A stretch of DNA of 64,000 nt, taken from contig JAVYQP010000003.1 of NCBI GenBank assembly GCA_038731605.1, positions 124,001 through 188,000 on the forward strand. The letters run 5' to 3'. A model generated the notes under the pieces. It was not told where the DNA came from and did not search any database. It worked only from the letters and a program-made list of their open reading frames with translations. Positions 1-8,054 of this stretch are shown here, in pieces (position 1 is the stretch's first letter; each line of letters starts with the position of its first letter). The translations under genes and the position numbers were made by a program. The DNA comes from WYZ-LMO2 sp038731605. GTDB lineage: Archaea; Halobacteriota; Archaeoglobi; Archaeoglobales; Archaeoglobaceae.

Positions 1-267
1 GACCTCGACTCTTTCAACGAAGTCCTTAGGAGAATCCAAAAGATTGGATTTAAGAAGGCTGAAGTCGACAGATACGGCACTTTAATTCGAGATCTGCTCG
101 AATCGCTACCAGTTGGTATGAGCTCTACGGGTCCATCGGTTTATGCGGTAACCGACACAAATGCGAGGCAGATGGCAAAAGAGATCGAAAACTACTTCGC
201 CGAAAAGGGCATCGAAACTGAAACTCTAATAACAAGGGGAAAGAACAGGGGTGCGGAAATTGTATAG
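1..267 (+). CDS. beta-ribofuranosylaminobenzene 5'-phosphate synthase, C-terminal part
   Basis: The open frame runs in from before the window and encodes the last 88 residues. The segment PVGMSSTGPSVYAV is the C-terminal glycine-rich GHMP-kinase-type motif as found in archaeal beta-RFAP synthase, which makes the first dedicated intermediate of tetrahydromethanopterin. The N-terminal ATP-binding part is outside the window, so the family is judged from the tail and from context: in Archaeoglobus fulgidus I recall this gene directly upstream of nop5 and fibrillarin, as here. The stop codon lies 17 nt inside the following gene, which suggests co-transcription. Another GHMP-family enzyme cannot be excluded. 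Confidence 0.7.
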   Translation, partial: DLDSFNEVLRRIQKIGFKKAEVDRYGTLIRDLLESLPVGMSSTGPSVYAVTDTNARQMAKEIENYFAEKGIETETLITRGKNRGAEIV

Positions 268-1024
268 GCTCTGGTTTGGAGTGTTGGAAAACGAGTTGAA
301 GCTTGCAACGGATTTCAAAGATAGCTTCGTAAATGCGGTGAACAAGGATCCGATTCCGTTCAACATAGCCGAGCTTGGAACAAAAGTGCTTGGAAAAGAC
401 TACTACCGAATCCTTCGTCGTGTCGCAATTGAGATTGCGGAGAAAAGGGTTCGAGAGGAGATCAGTAGCGACGAACGCAGTCTCATAGCCCTTGTGAAGG
501 CGCTTGACAGCGTTGAGGAAATTATAAACGTTCTCAAAGAGAAAAAAGAGGACTTAGAGGTTAATGCAATCAGCGAGAAGTTCGATGAGGCGATCGAGCA
601 GATCAAGGAGCTAAGGGAAGAGATTGAGAAGGAAATCGACGCTGTTATGGCAAAGGTTGCGCCAAATCTCTGCGAAGTGGCGGGAGCAAAGCTCGGGGCA
701 AAGCTGATTGAGAAATTCGGCAGTCTTAAAAAGCTTGCATTCGCTTCCTCAAACAAGATACAGATCGTCGGAGCTGAAAAAAGTCTTTACAAGGCTATCG
801 CAAGAATGAGGCGTGGAAAGGAGGCGAAGATACCAAAGCACGGGATAATATTTCTGCACGGGTTCGTGAGAAATCTGCCGAAGAAGAAACGAGGGAAGAT
901 GGCGAGGTTCTTAGCTTCCAAGATTTCAATCGCAGCGAAGATCGACTATTTCCGTGGAGAGCTTGAAGAAGAGCTTGCAGAGTCTGTTAGAAAAAGATAC
1001 GAAGAGCTGAGGAGGGAGAAATGA
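251..1024 (+). CDS. nop5: Nop5 (Nop56/58) core protein of box C/D sRNP
   Basis: Archaeal Nop5 is the scaffold of the box C/D RNP that guides 2'-O-methylation of rRNA and tRNA; it bridges L7Ae-bound sRNA and fibrillarin. The 257 residues show a short N-terminal fibrillarin-binding domain, a charged coiled coil at about residues 80-135, and a C-terminal Nop domain with the signature around SLKKLAFASSNKIQIVGAEK followed by a basic KKKRGK stretch. Length fits small archaeal Nop5 proteins. The start is GTG at 251, with AGGGG upstream; a TTG at 260 is an alternative. The 3' end overlaps fibrillarin by ATGA, as expected for obligate partners. Confidence 0.93.
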   Translation: MRKLYRLWFGVLENELKLATDFKDSFVNAVNKDPIPFNIAELGTKVLGKDYYRILRRVAIEIAEKRVREEISSDERSLIALVKALDSVEEIINVLKEKKEDLEVNAISEKFDEAIEQIKELREEIEKEIDAVMAKVAPNLCEVAGAKLGAKLIEKFGSLKKLAFASSNKIQIVGAEKSLYKAIARMRRGKEAKIPKHGIIFLHGFVRNLPKKKRGKMARFLASKISIAAKIDYFRGELEEELAESVRKRYEELRREK

Positions 1025-1653
1025 GGAACGTTCGAATCATAAACGGAATCCCCGCAACCAAAAGCAAATACGGAAGCCATTACGGGGAGAAGATAATCGA
1101 GATCGGTGGGGAAAGATACAGGGAATGGATTCCATGGAGGAGCAAGCTTTCTGCGCTAATCTTAAAGGGCTACGACATAGAGTTCAGGGGGGATGAAAAG
1201 GTTCTTTATTTGGGAGCTTCGAGCGGGACGACTTTGAGTCATTTGGCTGACATCGTCGACGAGGGAGTTATCTACGCTGTCGAGTATTCTGCAAAGCCGT
1301 TTATAAAGCTCCTCAAGCTTGCAAGGGAAAGGGAAAACGTAATACCACTCCTCTGCGATGCGAGCAAGCCTTGGCTCTATAGCGGAATCGTGGAAAAAGT
1401 GGACTTCATTTACCAAGACGTTGCGCAGAGGAATCAAGTTGAGATCTTAAAGGCGAACGCAGATTTCTTCTTGAGAAGTGATGGTTCCTTTTTGCTCATG
1501 GTGAAGGCTAAGAGCATAGATTCGACCGCAGAGCCGAGGGAGGTCTTTGATAAGGTGATTGAAAGAATCTCGAAGGATTTCTCGATCTTAGAAACGGGAA
1601 CGTTGGAGCCGTATCACAGGGATCACATCTTCATCTTGGGGGCAAAGATTTAA
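1021..1653 (+). CDS. flpA: Fibrillarin-like rRNA/tRNA 2'-O-methyltransferase
   Basis: This is the SAM-dependent methyltransferase of the box C/D RNP. The 210 residues begin with the fibrillarin N-terminal beta region and then a Rossmann SAM-binding core: VLYLGASSGTTLSHLAD (motif I, about residues 61-77), VYAVEYS-type acidic strand, and VDFIYQDVAQ near residue 130, followed by the fibrillarin-typical tail ending EPYHRDHIFILGAK. It is translationally coupled to nop5 through an ATGA overlap. Function is well supported by family signature and partner gene. Confidence 0.95.
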   Translation: MRNVRIINGIPATKSKYGSHYGEKIIEIGGERYREWIPWRSKLSALILKGYDIEFRGDEKVLYLGASSGTTLSHLADIVDEGVIYAVEYSAKPFIKLLKLARERENVIPLLCDASKPWLYSGIVEKVDFIYQDVAQRNQVEILKANADFFLRSDGSFLLMVKAKSIDSTAEPREVFDKVIERISKDFSILETGTLEPYHRDHIFILGAKI

Positions 1654-1710
1654 ACGACTTGAAATAGATGAAGCGCAACCCTGAGATCGAAAAAGCAAGG
1701 AGGTGGATCA

Positions 1711-3006
1711 ATGTTCTGGAATCCGAGCATAGAAAGAATGCCGAAAAAGGATCTCGAGAGGATACAGGAAAAGAAGCTACGGGCATTGGTCAGCAATGCC
1801 TACAATTACTCGCCTTTTTACAGGAAGAAGTTCGATGAACTCGGAATAAAGCCGGAAGACATTAAAAGCTTGGACGATGTTCAAAAGTTGCCCTTCACAA
1901 AAAAATCTGACTTGAGGGAGAATTACCCGTTTGGGATGTTCGCAGTTCCCTTGTCTCAAATCGTTCGATTCCACGCATCCAGCGGAACAACTGGGAAGCC
2001 AACGCTCGTCGGCTATACGGAGAACGACATAAGAGTTTGGGCCGAGAGCCTTTGCAGGGGACTTGTAAGCTGTGGAGTAACGCATGAGGACATAATACAG
2101 ATAGCCTATGGCTACGGGCTCTTTACTGGCGGACTTGGATTCCACTACGCAGCCGAGATGATCGGCGCAACCGCTTTGCCGATTTCTACGGGGAACACAG
2201 CGAGACAGATAGAGCTGATGAAAGACCTCGGTGTAACAGTGATAGCGTGCACGCCTTCTTATATGCTCTACATGGCTGAGTTCGCAGAGAAGATGGGAAC
2301 AAGTATAAGGGACACGAAGCTAAGAATCGGAATCTTCGGCGCAGAGCCGTGGAGCGAAGAAACGAGAAGGAGGATTGAAGAGAAAACTGGAATCGTTGCC
2401 TACGATGTCTATGGAACTTCCGAGCTCAGCGGTCCACTTTTCACAGAGTGCGTTGAAAGAAACGGGCTCCACATCTGGGCGGATCATTTCTTGATCGAGG
2501 TCATAGATCCAAAGACTGGTGAAAGAGTTGGAGAAGGCGAAAAGGGAGAGCTCGTTGTAACGACCTTGAGCAAGGAAGCGATGCCTTTGCTGAGATGGAG
2601 AACAGGAGACATAACGGTGATGGAAACCGAGAAATGCGGTTGTGGAAGAACGCATCCAAGGATTCTGCGTATCCTTGGAAGGAGCGACGACATGCTGATC
2701 GTCCGAGGTGTGAACGTGTTCCCAAGCCAAGTGGAGCACGTGCTGATGCAGATACCAGAGCTCGGGGAGCACTACATGATCATACTCGACAGAGTGGAGA
2801 ACTTGGATGAGATGACGATCCAAGTCGAGCTCAGCGAAAAAGTGCAGATCGACAAACCAGCCGAAATTCTGAACATCAAGAAAAAGGTCGAAGAAAAGCT
2901 GAAGAGTGTCCTTGGGGTTCATGCCAACGTTGAACTCGTAAACCCCGGAACGATTCAGAGGTTTGAAGGTAAGGCGAAGAGGATAATCGATAGGAGGAAG
3001 ATATGA
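1711..3006 (+). CDS. paaK: Phenylacetate-CoA ligase (AMP-forming)
   Basis: A 431-residue member of the PaaK branch of the ANL superfamily, which activates phenylacetate or another aromatic or short acid to its CoA thioester with ATP to AMP and PPi. Visible signatures are the phosphate-binding loop ASSGTTGKPT (about residue 90), the YDVYGTSELSGP adenylate motif, and RWRTGD, with the compact PaaK C-terminal domain containing RSDDMLIVRGVNVFPSQ. A strong ribosome binding site (AGGAGGTGGATC) precedes the ATG. An ACT protein follows 9 nt downstream, the usual archaeal pairing. Substrate cannot be fixed from sequence: archaea carry several PaaK paralogues with unclear specificity. Confidence 0.88.
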   Translation: MFWNPSIERMPKKDLERIQEKKLRALVSNAYNYSPFYRKKFDELGIKPEDIKSLDDVQKLPFTKKSDLRENYPFGMFAVPLSQIVRFHASSGTTGKPTLVGYTENDIRVWAESLCRGLVSCGVTHEDIIQIAYGYGLFTGGLGFHYAAEMIGATALPISTGNTARQIELMKDLGVTVIACTPSYMLYMAEFAEKMGTSIRDTKLRIGIFGAEPWSEETRRRIEEKTGIVAYDVYGTSELSGPLFTECVERNGLHIWADHFLIEVIDPKTGERVGEGEKGELVVTTLSKEAMPLLRWRTGDITVMETEKCGCGRTHPRILRILGRSDDMLIVRGVNVFPSQVEHVLMQIPELGEHYMIILDRVENLDEMTIQVELSEKVQIDKPAEILNIKKKVEEKLKSVLGVHANVELVNPGTIQRFEGKAKRIIDRRKI

Positions 3007-3015
3007 GGTGATCGC

Positions 3016-3429
3016 ATGATAAAGCAAATTTCGGTTTTTGTTGAGAACAAACCGGGAAGGCTTTCCGCAGTAACTCGAGTCCTCTTCGAGAGGGGAATAA
3101 ACCTGAGGGCATTCATGATCGCAGATGCGGGAGACTTTGGGATAATCAGGATGGTCGTCGACAAGACTGAGGAAGCCCACAAGGCTCTGAAGGAAGCGGG
3201 ATTCACGGTTACTGTGAACGAGGTTCTTGCGGTGGAAGTCGAGGACAAACCTGGTGAGCTCTTCAAGATCTCCAGAGCCCTCGGCGACGCTGGTGTGAAC
3301 ATAGAATACGTTTACGCCTTCACATCGGAAAAGCACAAGGCTCTGATAATCTTCCGTGTGAGCGACAACGAGAAGGCGAAGCAAATACTTGAAAAGATGG
3401 GCGTGCTTTTCAAAGGCGAAATAGAGTGA
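3016..3429 (+). CDS. Tandem ACT-domain regulatory protein
   Basis: The 137 residues contain two ACT domains (about 3-68 and 72-135). Each starts with a beta strand followed by the typical VENKPGRL or VEDKPGEL turn that binds small ligands at dimer interfaces. There is no catalytic domain. Proteins of this type often sit directly behind paaK and are presumed to sense an amino acid or aromatic acid and regulate the ligase; that role is inference. The gene follows paaK closely with GAGGTGATCGC before the ATG. Convergent with livF. Confidence 0.85.
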   Translation: MIKQISVFVENKPGRLSAVTRVLFERGINLRAFMIADAGDFGIIRMVVDKTEEAHKALKEAGFTVTVNEVLAVEVEDKPGELFKISRALGDAGVNIEYVYAFTSEKHKALIIFRVSDNEKAKQILEKMGVLFKGEIE

Positions 3430-3445
3430 TCCCTTATTTTTAAGT

Positions 3446-4099
3446 TTACAGGAACATCTTCCTTATGATTTCTTCCCCCTCCTCCTTGCTCCCTGAGAAC
3501 GCAACCTTCCCGCCAACGAGAACGTAAACTGAGTTGGCAATGCTAAGGATTTCCTCGATTTCGTCGTGCGTAACTATCGCAACCGCACAAAGGTTTGAGA
3601 GCTCTCTTATCTTCTCAACGACTCTCTTCCTAAGCTCGGAATGCAATCCTTGAAAAGGTTCATCTAAGAGCAAATACCTTGCGTTCGTCGAAAAAGCTCT
3701 CGCAAGAACGAGCATCTGTCTTTCTCCACCACTCAGATCTTTTCCTTTTCTTTTCTCAAGCTTTTTAAGCTCTGGGAAGATCTCGTAGGCTTTCTGAGGG
3801 TTTGCGAACCTGAGGTTCTCTTCAACGCTCAAACTAAGCGCAACCTTCATTCTCTCCGGAGCTAAAACCACGCCGAGCTTCAGTCTTGCGCTTGGAGAAA
3901 GATTCGTTATGTCTTTTCCATCGAGCAAAACTTTCCCGCTTTTCGGCTTGTAAACCCCTGCGAGCACTTTGAGCAGTGAGCTTTTCCCACTTGCGTTTGG
4001 ACCGACGATGAGCGTTACGCCTTTCTCGAGCTTGAAGTCTACGAAGTCTAAGATTCTCCGTGAATTTTTCTCAAAAAGGATTTTCGTAGCTTCCAGCAA
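3446..4099 (-). CDS. livF: Branched-chain amino acid-type ABC transporter, ATPase LivF
   Basis: The second ATPase of a LivJHMGF-type importer. Walker A is GPNASGKSS, the ABC signature is LSGGERQM, and Walker B is YLLLDEPFQGL. The frame is open to a GTG at 4141, but that would overlap livG by 71 nt; I place the start at TTG 4099, which has GAGGTGGAAG just upstream and gives about 32 residues before Walker A, as usual in LivF. This leaves a 29-nt overlap with livG. Last gene of the operon; its substrate is set by the binding protein, not by this subunit. Confidence 0.88.
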   Translation of the reverse strand: MLEATKILFEKNSRRILDFVDFKLEKGVTLIVGPNASGKSSLLKVLAGVYKPKSGKVLLDGKDITNLSPSARLKLGVVLAPERMKVALSLSVEENLRFANPQKAYEIFPELKKLEKRKGKDLSGGERQMLVLARAFSTNARYLLLDEPFQGLHSELRKRVVEKIRELSNLCAVAIVTHDEIEEILSIANSVYVLVGGKVAFSGSKEEGEEIIRKMFL

Positions 4100-4703
4100 T
4101 TCTTCCACCTCGCAACTCAAAGAACTTGTCCGCAATCCCACGCAAGAGCTTAGGTCTATGCGAGGTTATGATCATCGACCTTTTACCCTTGAGCCCCCTT
4201 AGGATTTCGAGCATGGTTTTCACGTTTTCCGCATCGAGCCCAGCGAACGGCTCGTCGAGCAGGAGAAGCTTTGCTTTTGTAGCAAAAGCCATTGCAACCT
4301 GAAGAAGCTTGAGTTTCCCCTGAGAAAGTTTTTTCACCTCTAATCCGATCTCCTCGCCGAGTATAAACAGATTCGCAATCTCTCTTGCCTCTTTCTTGTT
4401 TTTCGATGCTAAGAAAAGGTTCTTCTCAACGCTCAAATTCCAGAAAACCCTCGGGATCTGGAAAGCCATTGCAATTCCCATCTTAGCTACCTTTTCCGCA
4501 GGATAGCCGGTTATTTCCTTTCCCTCGAAGAAGATCCTACCACACGTCGGTTTCTCAAAACCGGCGATCGTCTTGAGCAGAGTCGTTTTACCGCTCCCGT
4601 TTGGTCCAAAAAGGCAGTAAGTTCCTTCTTTGAGCTCGAGGTTTAGTCCACGAAGAACAGCGGTTCTTCCGTAAAGTTTCGAAAGATCACAGATTCTCAG
4701 CAT
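4071..4703 (-). CDS. livG: Branched-chain amino acid-type ABC transporter, ATPase LivG
   Basis: First ATPase of the importer, 210 residues, so shorter than many bacterial LivG proteins of about 250. Walker A is GPNGSGKTT (about residue 35), Walker B LLLLDEPFAGLD, and the H-loop is in IITSHR. The signature motif reads LSQGKLK, a variant of LSGGQ, which is tolerated in LivG proteins. The start ATG overlaps the end of livM by 17 nt. It pairs with LivF to drive the LivH/LivM channel. Confidence 0.9.
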   Translation of the reverse strand: MLRICDLSKLYGRTAVLRGLNLELKEGTYCLFGPNGSGKTTLLKTIAGFEKPTCGRIFFEGKEITGYPAEKVAKMGIAMAFQIPRVFWNLSVEKNLFLASKNKKEAREIANLFILGEEIGLEVKKLSQGKLKLLQVAMAFATKAKLLLLDEPFAGLDAENVKTMLEILRGLKGKRSMIITSHRPKLLRGIADKFFELRGGRIAGSYENPF

Positions 4704-5514
4704 TCTTTCTCACCACCGCAAAGAGCATCAGCACAGTTGCATAGATCACGTAGTGAACCTCCGGAATCATTGCCGAAAGAGCGTGGCTCAGCGCTACGAT
4801 CACGTAACTTGAAGCCAAGCAAGCCCACCTTTTGTTGAGAGCGAGCGTTGAAGCTATAAAGGGGAACAAAGCGTAGAATGGGGAGAAAATCTCCGGAGAC
4901 ACGTGTCCAAAAGTCAAGGCGTAAAGAATTCCAGAGATCACAGCTAAAATAGTCGAGACAGCGAAGGAGAGGGCTCTAAGGTGAACTGGATTTATCCCAA
5001 TGCTTCTCGATGCGATTTCGTCGTCACGGGTTGCGTTTATTTGCAAACCCACGTTCGAACGAGAGAGGAGTTCAACGAAGAGAAAGCTGAACAAGAAGAG
5101 AAGTGCTGTGATGAGGTAAACGATTTCCAGTGGAATTGAAACGAGGACACTAAAACCTTCCTCACCACCTTTTCCTTCAAGGACGAGGTAGTGTGAGATT
5201 TGCCAAAGGGCGATGGAAGTTATGAAGGTTGCGAACGGGAAAAGGGCTCTACCTGTGAATGATAGGAGCAAGAACATGAGAAAACAAATCGGAGATAACA
5301 AGAGAAGACTCGGGTTCAGGGCAAATAGATAGGCTGAGATTCCGAAGGGAATTGAGTGTCCTAAGCTCGCCCATCCCGCTTCTTTTTCCATGAAGTGCCA
5401 AGAAACCGTGAGAATTGCGAGTAACACTGCTATTAGTGCTATGAACGTCGCAAAATATCCGAAAAATGGTGGTATGAGCAAAAGAAGGGCGATCAGAAGA
5501 GCCTTGTAAACCAT
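4687..5514 (-). CDS. livM: Branched-chain amino acid-type ABC transporter permease LivM
   Basis: A hydrophobic protein of 275 residues with about eight predicted membrane helices. The cytoplasmic coupling segment is seen at LQINATRDDEIASRSIGINP, matching the LivM EAA-like loop (RENERAAEAIGIN in bacteria). I start it at the ATG at 5514 (MVYKALL...), preceded by GGTGGTC, rather than the ATG at 5541 inside livH. Even so it overlaps livH by 22 nt, so translation is probably coupled. It lacks some N-terminal extension seen in bacterial LivM. Confidence 0.88.
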   Translation of the reverse strand: MVYKALLIALLLLIPPFFGYFATFIALIAVLLAILTVSWHFMEKEAGWASLGHSIPFGISAYLFALNPSLLLLSPICFLMFLLLSFTGRALFPFATFITSIALWQISHYLVLEGKGGEEGFSVLVSIPLEIVYLITALLFLFSFLFVELLSRSNVGLQINATRDDEIASRSIGINPVHLRALSFAVSTILAVISGILYALTFGHVSPEIFSPFYALFPFIASTLALNKRWACLASSYVIVALSHALSAMIPEVHYVIYATVLMLFAVVRKNAENL

Positions 5515-6179
5515 GAGACCACCGAAGCGAAGAGGATGCAAGCGAGATAAGGCTTGGGAGCAAGATTTGCGATCGTCGCTATGATAACAGCGAAGATCAA
5601 AAAGTGCCAGCCAATCGTTGGATACACGATTCCCGGATGCTGAAGGCTACCGAGAAGGCAGATAATTGAAGAGGTTGCTGTTAACACGAAAGCTCGAATT
5701 CTTTCAGTCTCTACGCCGTATATCTCGGAGATCTCGTAGTCCTCTTCGACTATTCTCAAAACAGCTGATCTTTGGCTGAAAAAGAAGGTAAAGAAGGCTA
5801 CGAGAAAGGCGATCGAGACGATCCCAGAGAAAAGATGTTCTTCGACTATACCCTCCCCAAGAACCGCAACTCTTTGCATCGGGATCAACAGATACTGCGT
5901 CCTGAAGGAGATTCTAAGCGTCTCTTCGATTGCAATCGCAAACCCAAGGGAGAACATCGTTGAATTCGCAACGCTCAGCTTTCTTGTCGCCAAGTGCAAG
6001 AAGTAACCAGCCAAGGCTCCAACGGGGAGCGATAGAAGAGCGTTGAAAGCACTCAGATAAGCCCCGAGCGTTAAAAATGATGCGAAGGACAAGTTCAGGA
6101 TCTTTCCCGCCCTGTAGCAAAGGAGCACGGAAATCGAGAGAACTGAGTAAAAAAATGCAGTTAAAAGTTCTGAAATCAT
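5493..6179 (-). CDS. livH: Branched-chain amino acid-type ABC transporter permease LivH
   Basis: A 228-residue permease with about seven to eight membrane helices, shorter than bacterial LivH (about 300). The N-terminal segment YRAGKILNLSFASFLTLGAY is the LivH hallmark (GVGVVNFAHGEFFMLGAY type), and the coupling loop lies around RIVEEDYEISEIYGV. It begins with an ATGA overlap with the binding-protein gene and is followed by livM. Function as half of the membrane channel is well supported by family and by gene order. Confidence 0.88.
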   Translation of the reverse strand: MISELLTAFFYSVLSISVLLCYRAGKILNLSFASFLTLGAYLSAFNALLSLPVGALAGYFLHLATRKLSVANSTMFSLGFAIAIEETLRISFRTQYLLIPMQRVAVLGEGIVEEHLFSGIVSIAFLVAFFTFFFSQRSAVLRIVEEDYEISEIYGVETERIRAFVLTATSSIICLLGSLQHPGIVYPTIGWHFLIFAVIIATIANLAPKPYLACILFASVVSWFTRLF

Positions 6180-7282
6180 GTTAAAATCTCGATTTTGCCA
6201 TCACGATAGATGCCTATGCTACCCTTCAACTTCTCGCTTCCCCAATTCGCCTGGTGGTTCTCGTTGAACGTGTAAACTCCTGCAGCTCCGACGAAAGACC
6301 CTTTTTCGAGTTGTTCGATCAAGTCCCCTCCTTTTGAAGCCTGAGCGACGATCAATATGGCATCGTATGTAAGAACCCCTGCGTAGTTGTTCGCATCCTC
6401 TCCAAACATGGCCCTGTAATCTTCGAAGTATCTCCTCGTAAGGTTCGTCTTTTCTTGTCCTTCTATCACCGCAGCCTGAAAGGCGACTCCGCTGACGTTC
6501 AAAGTTCTCAGCACCTGGGGAAGGGCTAGGGTTCCGCCCACGGAATAGATCGTAGCGTTACCTCCTCTCATCGCGAACTCCCTTACAAAGCTCACGCTCG
6601 TTGGCCCTGGATCTCCGAGGATCACGACTTCAGCCTTGCTCTCTATCGCTTTTTCAACGACCCTCTTGTAATCTTCCGGCGCTACGCTCGGCGACTTGAT
6701 CCAGTCCTCGCCCCTCAGCTCGGCTTTTGTCGAGTTCTTTATCAAGCTGAACATCGCCATGTTGAAGGTTCTAAGCGGATCGTAACCAGCTAAGAAGTAG
6801 CTCTTTGCGTTCGTGATCTTGAGAAATTCAACCGCAAGAACGCCCCAGTAGCTCGTGTTGTAAGCGTTTCTGAAAACGAACTTGTTTCCAGCCTTAACCT
6901 TGCTTTCAAGATCCGCCGAGGCGACGCTTGCTACGTAAACTGTTTTCAGCTCCTTTGCAGAATCCGCAACCGCCAAGGCTTGCGGGCTCGAATAGGCGCC
7001 TACTACCGCAACGACGTTCTGCTGGGAAAGGTATGCAAACGCAGTCTTCGCAGTCTCAGGCTTATCTCCGCAATCTGCAAAGATGAGCTTGACGTTGAGC
7101 CCAAGGATCTCCTTCGCATGCTTCTCTGCGAGCTTTGCTGAGTTCTCCATCACGACTCCAGCGGAAGAGAATTCACCCGTCTTTGGGATTAGAACTCCGA
7201 TCCTTATCTCCTTCTCCTTTTGCTCAGCACAGCCGGAGAGCAAAAAGATTGCAAGGACCAAAAAGATAAACAGCTTCTTCAT
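6176..7282 (-). CDS. ABC transporter substrate-binding lipoprotein, LivJ/LivK family
   Basis: The 368-residue solute receptor of the importer. It starts with a lipoprotein signal peptide whose lipobox LLSGC places the acylated cysteine at residue 18; the mature part is a periplasmic-binding-protein type I fold (Peripla_BP_6), with IRIGVLIPKTGEFSSAG at the start of the first lobe. This family binds branched-chain amino acids, but also aromatic acids, amides or urea, so the ligand is open. The gene is wedged between enoyl-CoA hydratase and the permeases with 4-nt overlaps, which suggests that the imported acid is what the neighbouring beta-oxidation genes degrade. Confidence 0.88.
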   Translation of the reverse strand: MKKLFIFLVLAIFLLSGCAEQKEKEIRIGVLIPKTGEFSSAGVVMENSAKLAEKHAKEILGLNVKLIFADCGDKPETAKTAFAYLSQQNVVAVVGAYSSPQALAVADSAKELKTVYVASVASADLESKVKAGNKFVFRNAYNTSYWGVLAVEFLKITNAKSYFLAGYDPLRTFNMAMFSLIKNSTKAELRGEDWIKSPSVAPEDYKRVVEKAIESKAEVVILGDPGPTSVSFVREFAMRGGNATIYSVGGTLALPQVLRTLNVSGVAFQAAVIEGQEKTNLTRRYFEDYRAMFGEDANNYAGVLTYDAILIVAQASKGGDLIEQLEKGSFVGAAGVYTFNENHQANWGSEKLKGSIGIYRDGKIEILT

Positions 7283-8052
7283 TCTCTCTCCCCAAACTTC
7301 GGAGCCCTCTTCTCAACAAACGCCCTTATACCTTCTTCCGCATCTTTGCTCGTGAAGGAAAGAGCGAAAAGATCTCGCTCGTATTTCAAGCCATTACCAA
7401 GCTCGGATTTGAAGCCACGGTTAACGGCTTGTTTAACAAGCATTAAAGCCTTAGGGGACTTTGCTTTAAGCTTCTCCGCAAATTTCTTTGCTTCTTCGAT
7501 CAGCTTATCGTGCTCCACAACTCTGTTCACAAGCCCAAGCTTCTCTGCGGTTCTTGCGTCGATTCTTTCACCGGTTAAGCAGAGTTCCATTGCCTTCTTC
7601 CATCCAACGATCCTTGCAAGTCTCTGCGTTCCGCCAGCGCCGGGAATGATGCCGAGGTTTATCTCCGGTTGCCCGAAAACTACGTTTTCGCTTGCAATCA
7701 CGATGTCGCAAGCCATCGCAATCTCGCAACCTCCGCCGAGCGCGAGCCCGTTAACGGCGGCGATCACAGATATCGGGAGATCTTCGAGCTCCTCGAGTGC
7801 TTTGCCAAGGTCTTCGATCACCTCCCTTGCCTTGAAGGCGCTGAGCCTTGAGAACATCTTCACGTCTGCTCCAGCGCAAAACGCCCTTCCCTCACCTGTC
7901 AAGACCATAACACGAATTTCTTTGTCCACCTTTGCGATCTCTATTGCCCTCTTAAGCTCTGCAACGAACTCCTCGTTTATTGCGTTCAACGCATCTGGAC
8001 GGTTGAACCTGAGCCAAAGAATTCCGTCTTCCTTCTTTATCTCGATCGCCAT
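7279..8052 (-). CDS. Enoyl-CoA hydratase/isomerase (crotonase family)
   Basis: About 257 residues of a classic enoyl-CoA hydratase, adding water to a 2-enoyl-CoA in beta-oxidation. The oxyanion-hole loops are AFCAGADVKMF and GLALGGGCE, and both catalytic glutamates are present (E110 in GGGCE and E130 in FGQPEI, counted from the ATG at 8052). The start could also be GTG at 8058, overlapping the dehydrogenase stop; GGTGAG lies before the ATG. It follows acyl-CoA dehydrogenase and precedes the transport receptor gene. Unlike the crotonase homologue at 12.7 kb this copy looks fully active. Confidence 0.92.
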   Translation of the reverse strand: MAIEIKKEDGILWLRFNRPDALNAINEEFVAELKRAIEIAKVDKEIRVMVLTGEGRAFCAGADVKMFSRLSAFKAREVIEDLGKALEELEDLPISVIAAVNGLALGGGCEIAMACDIVIASENVVFGQPEINLGIIPGAGGTQRLARIVGWKKAMELCLTGERIDARTAEKLGLVNRVVEHDKLIEEAKKFAEKLKAKSPKALMLVKQAVNRGFKSELGNGLKYERDLFALSFTSKDAEEGIRAFVEKRAPKFGERE

Positions 8053-8054
8053 AC

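Noticed and set aside
2320..3384. A 354-codon open frame on the minus strand opposite paaK and the ACT gene.
   Set aside because: No family resemblance and no ribosome binding site; it mirrors two well-recognised plus-strand genes.
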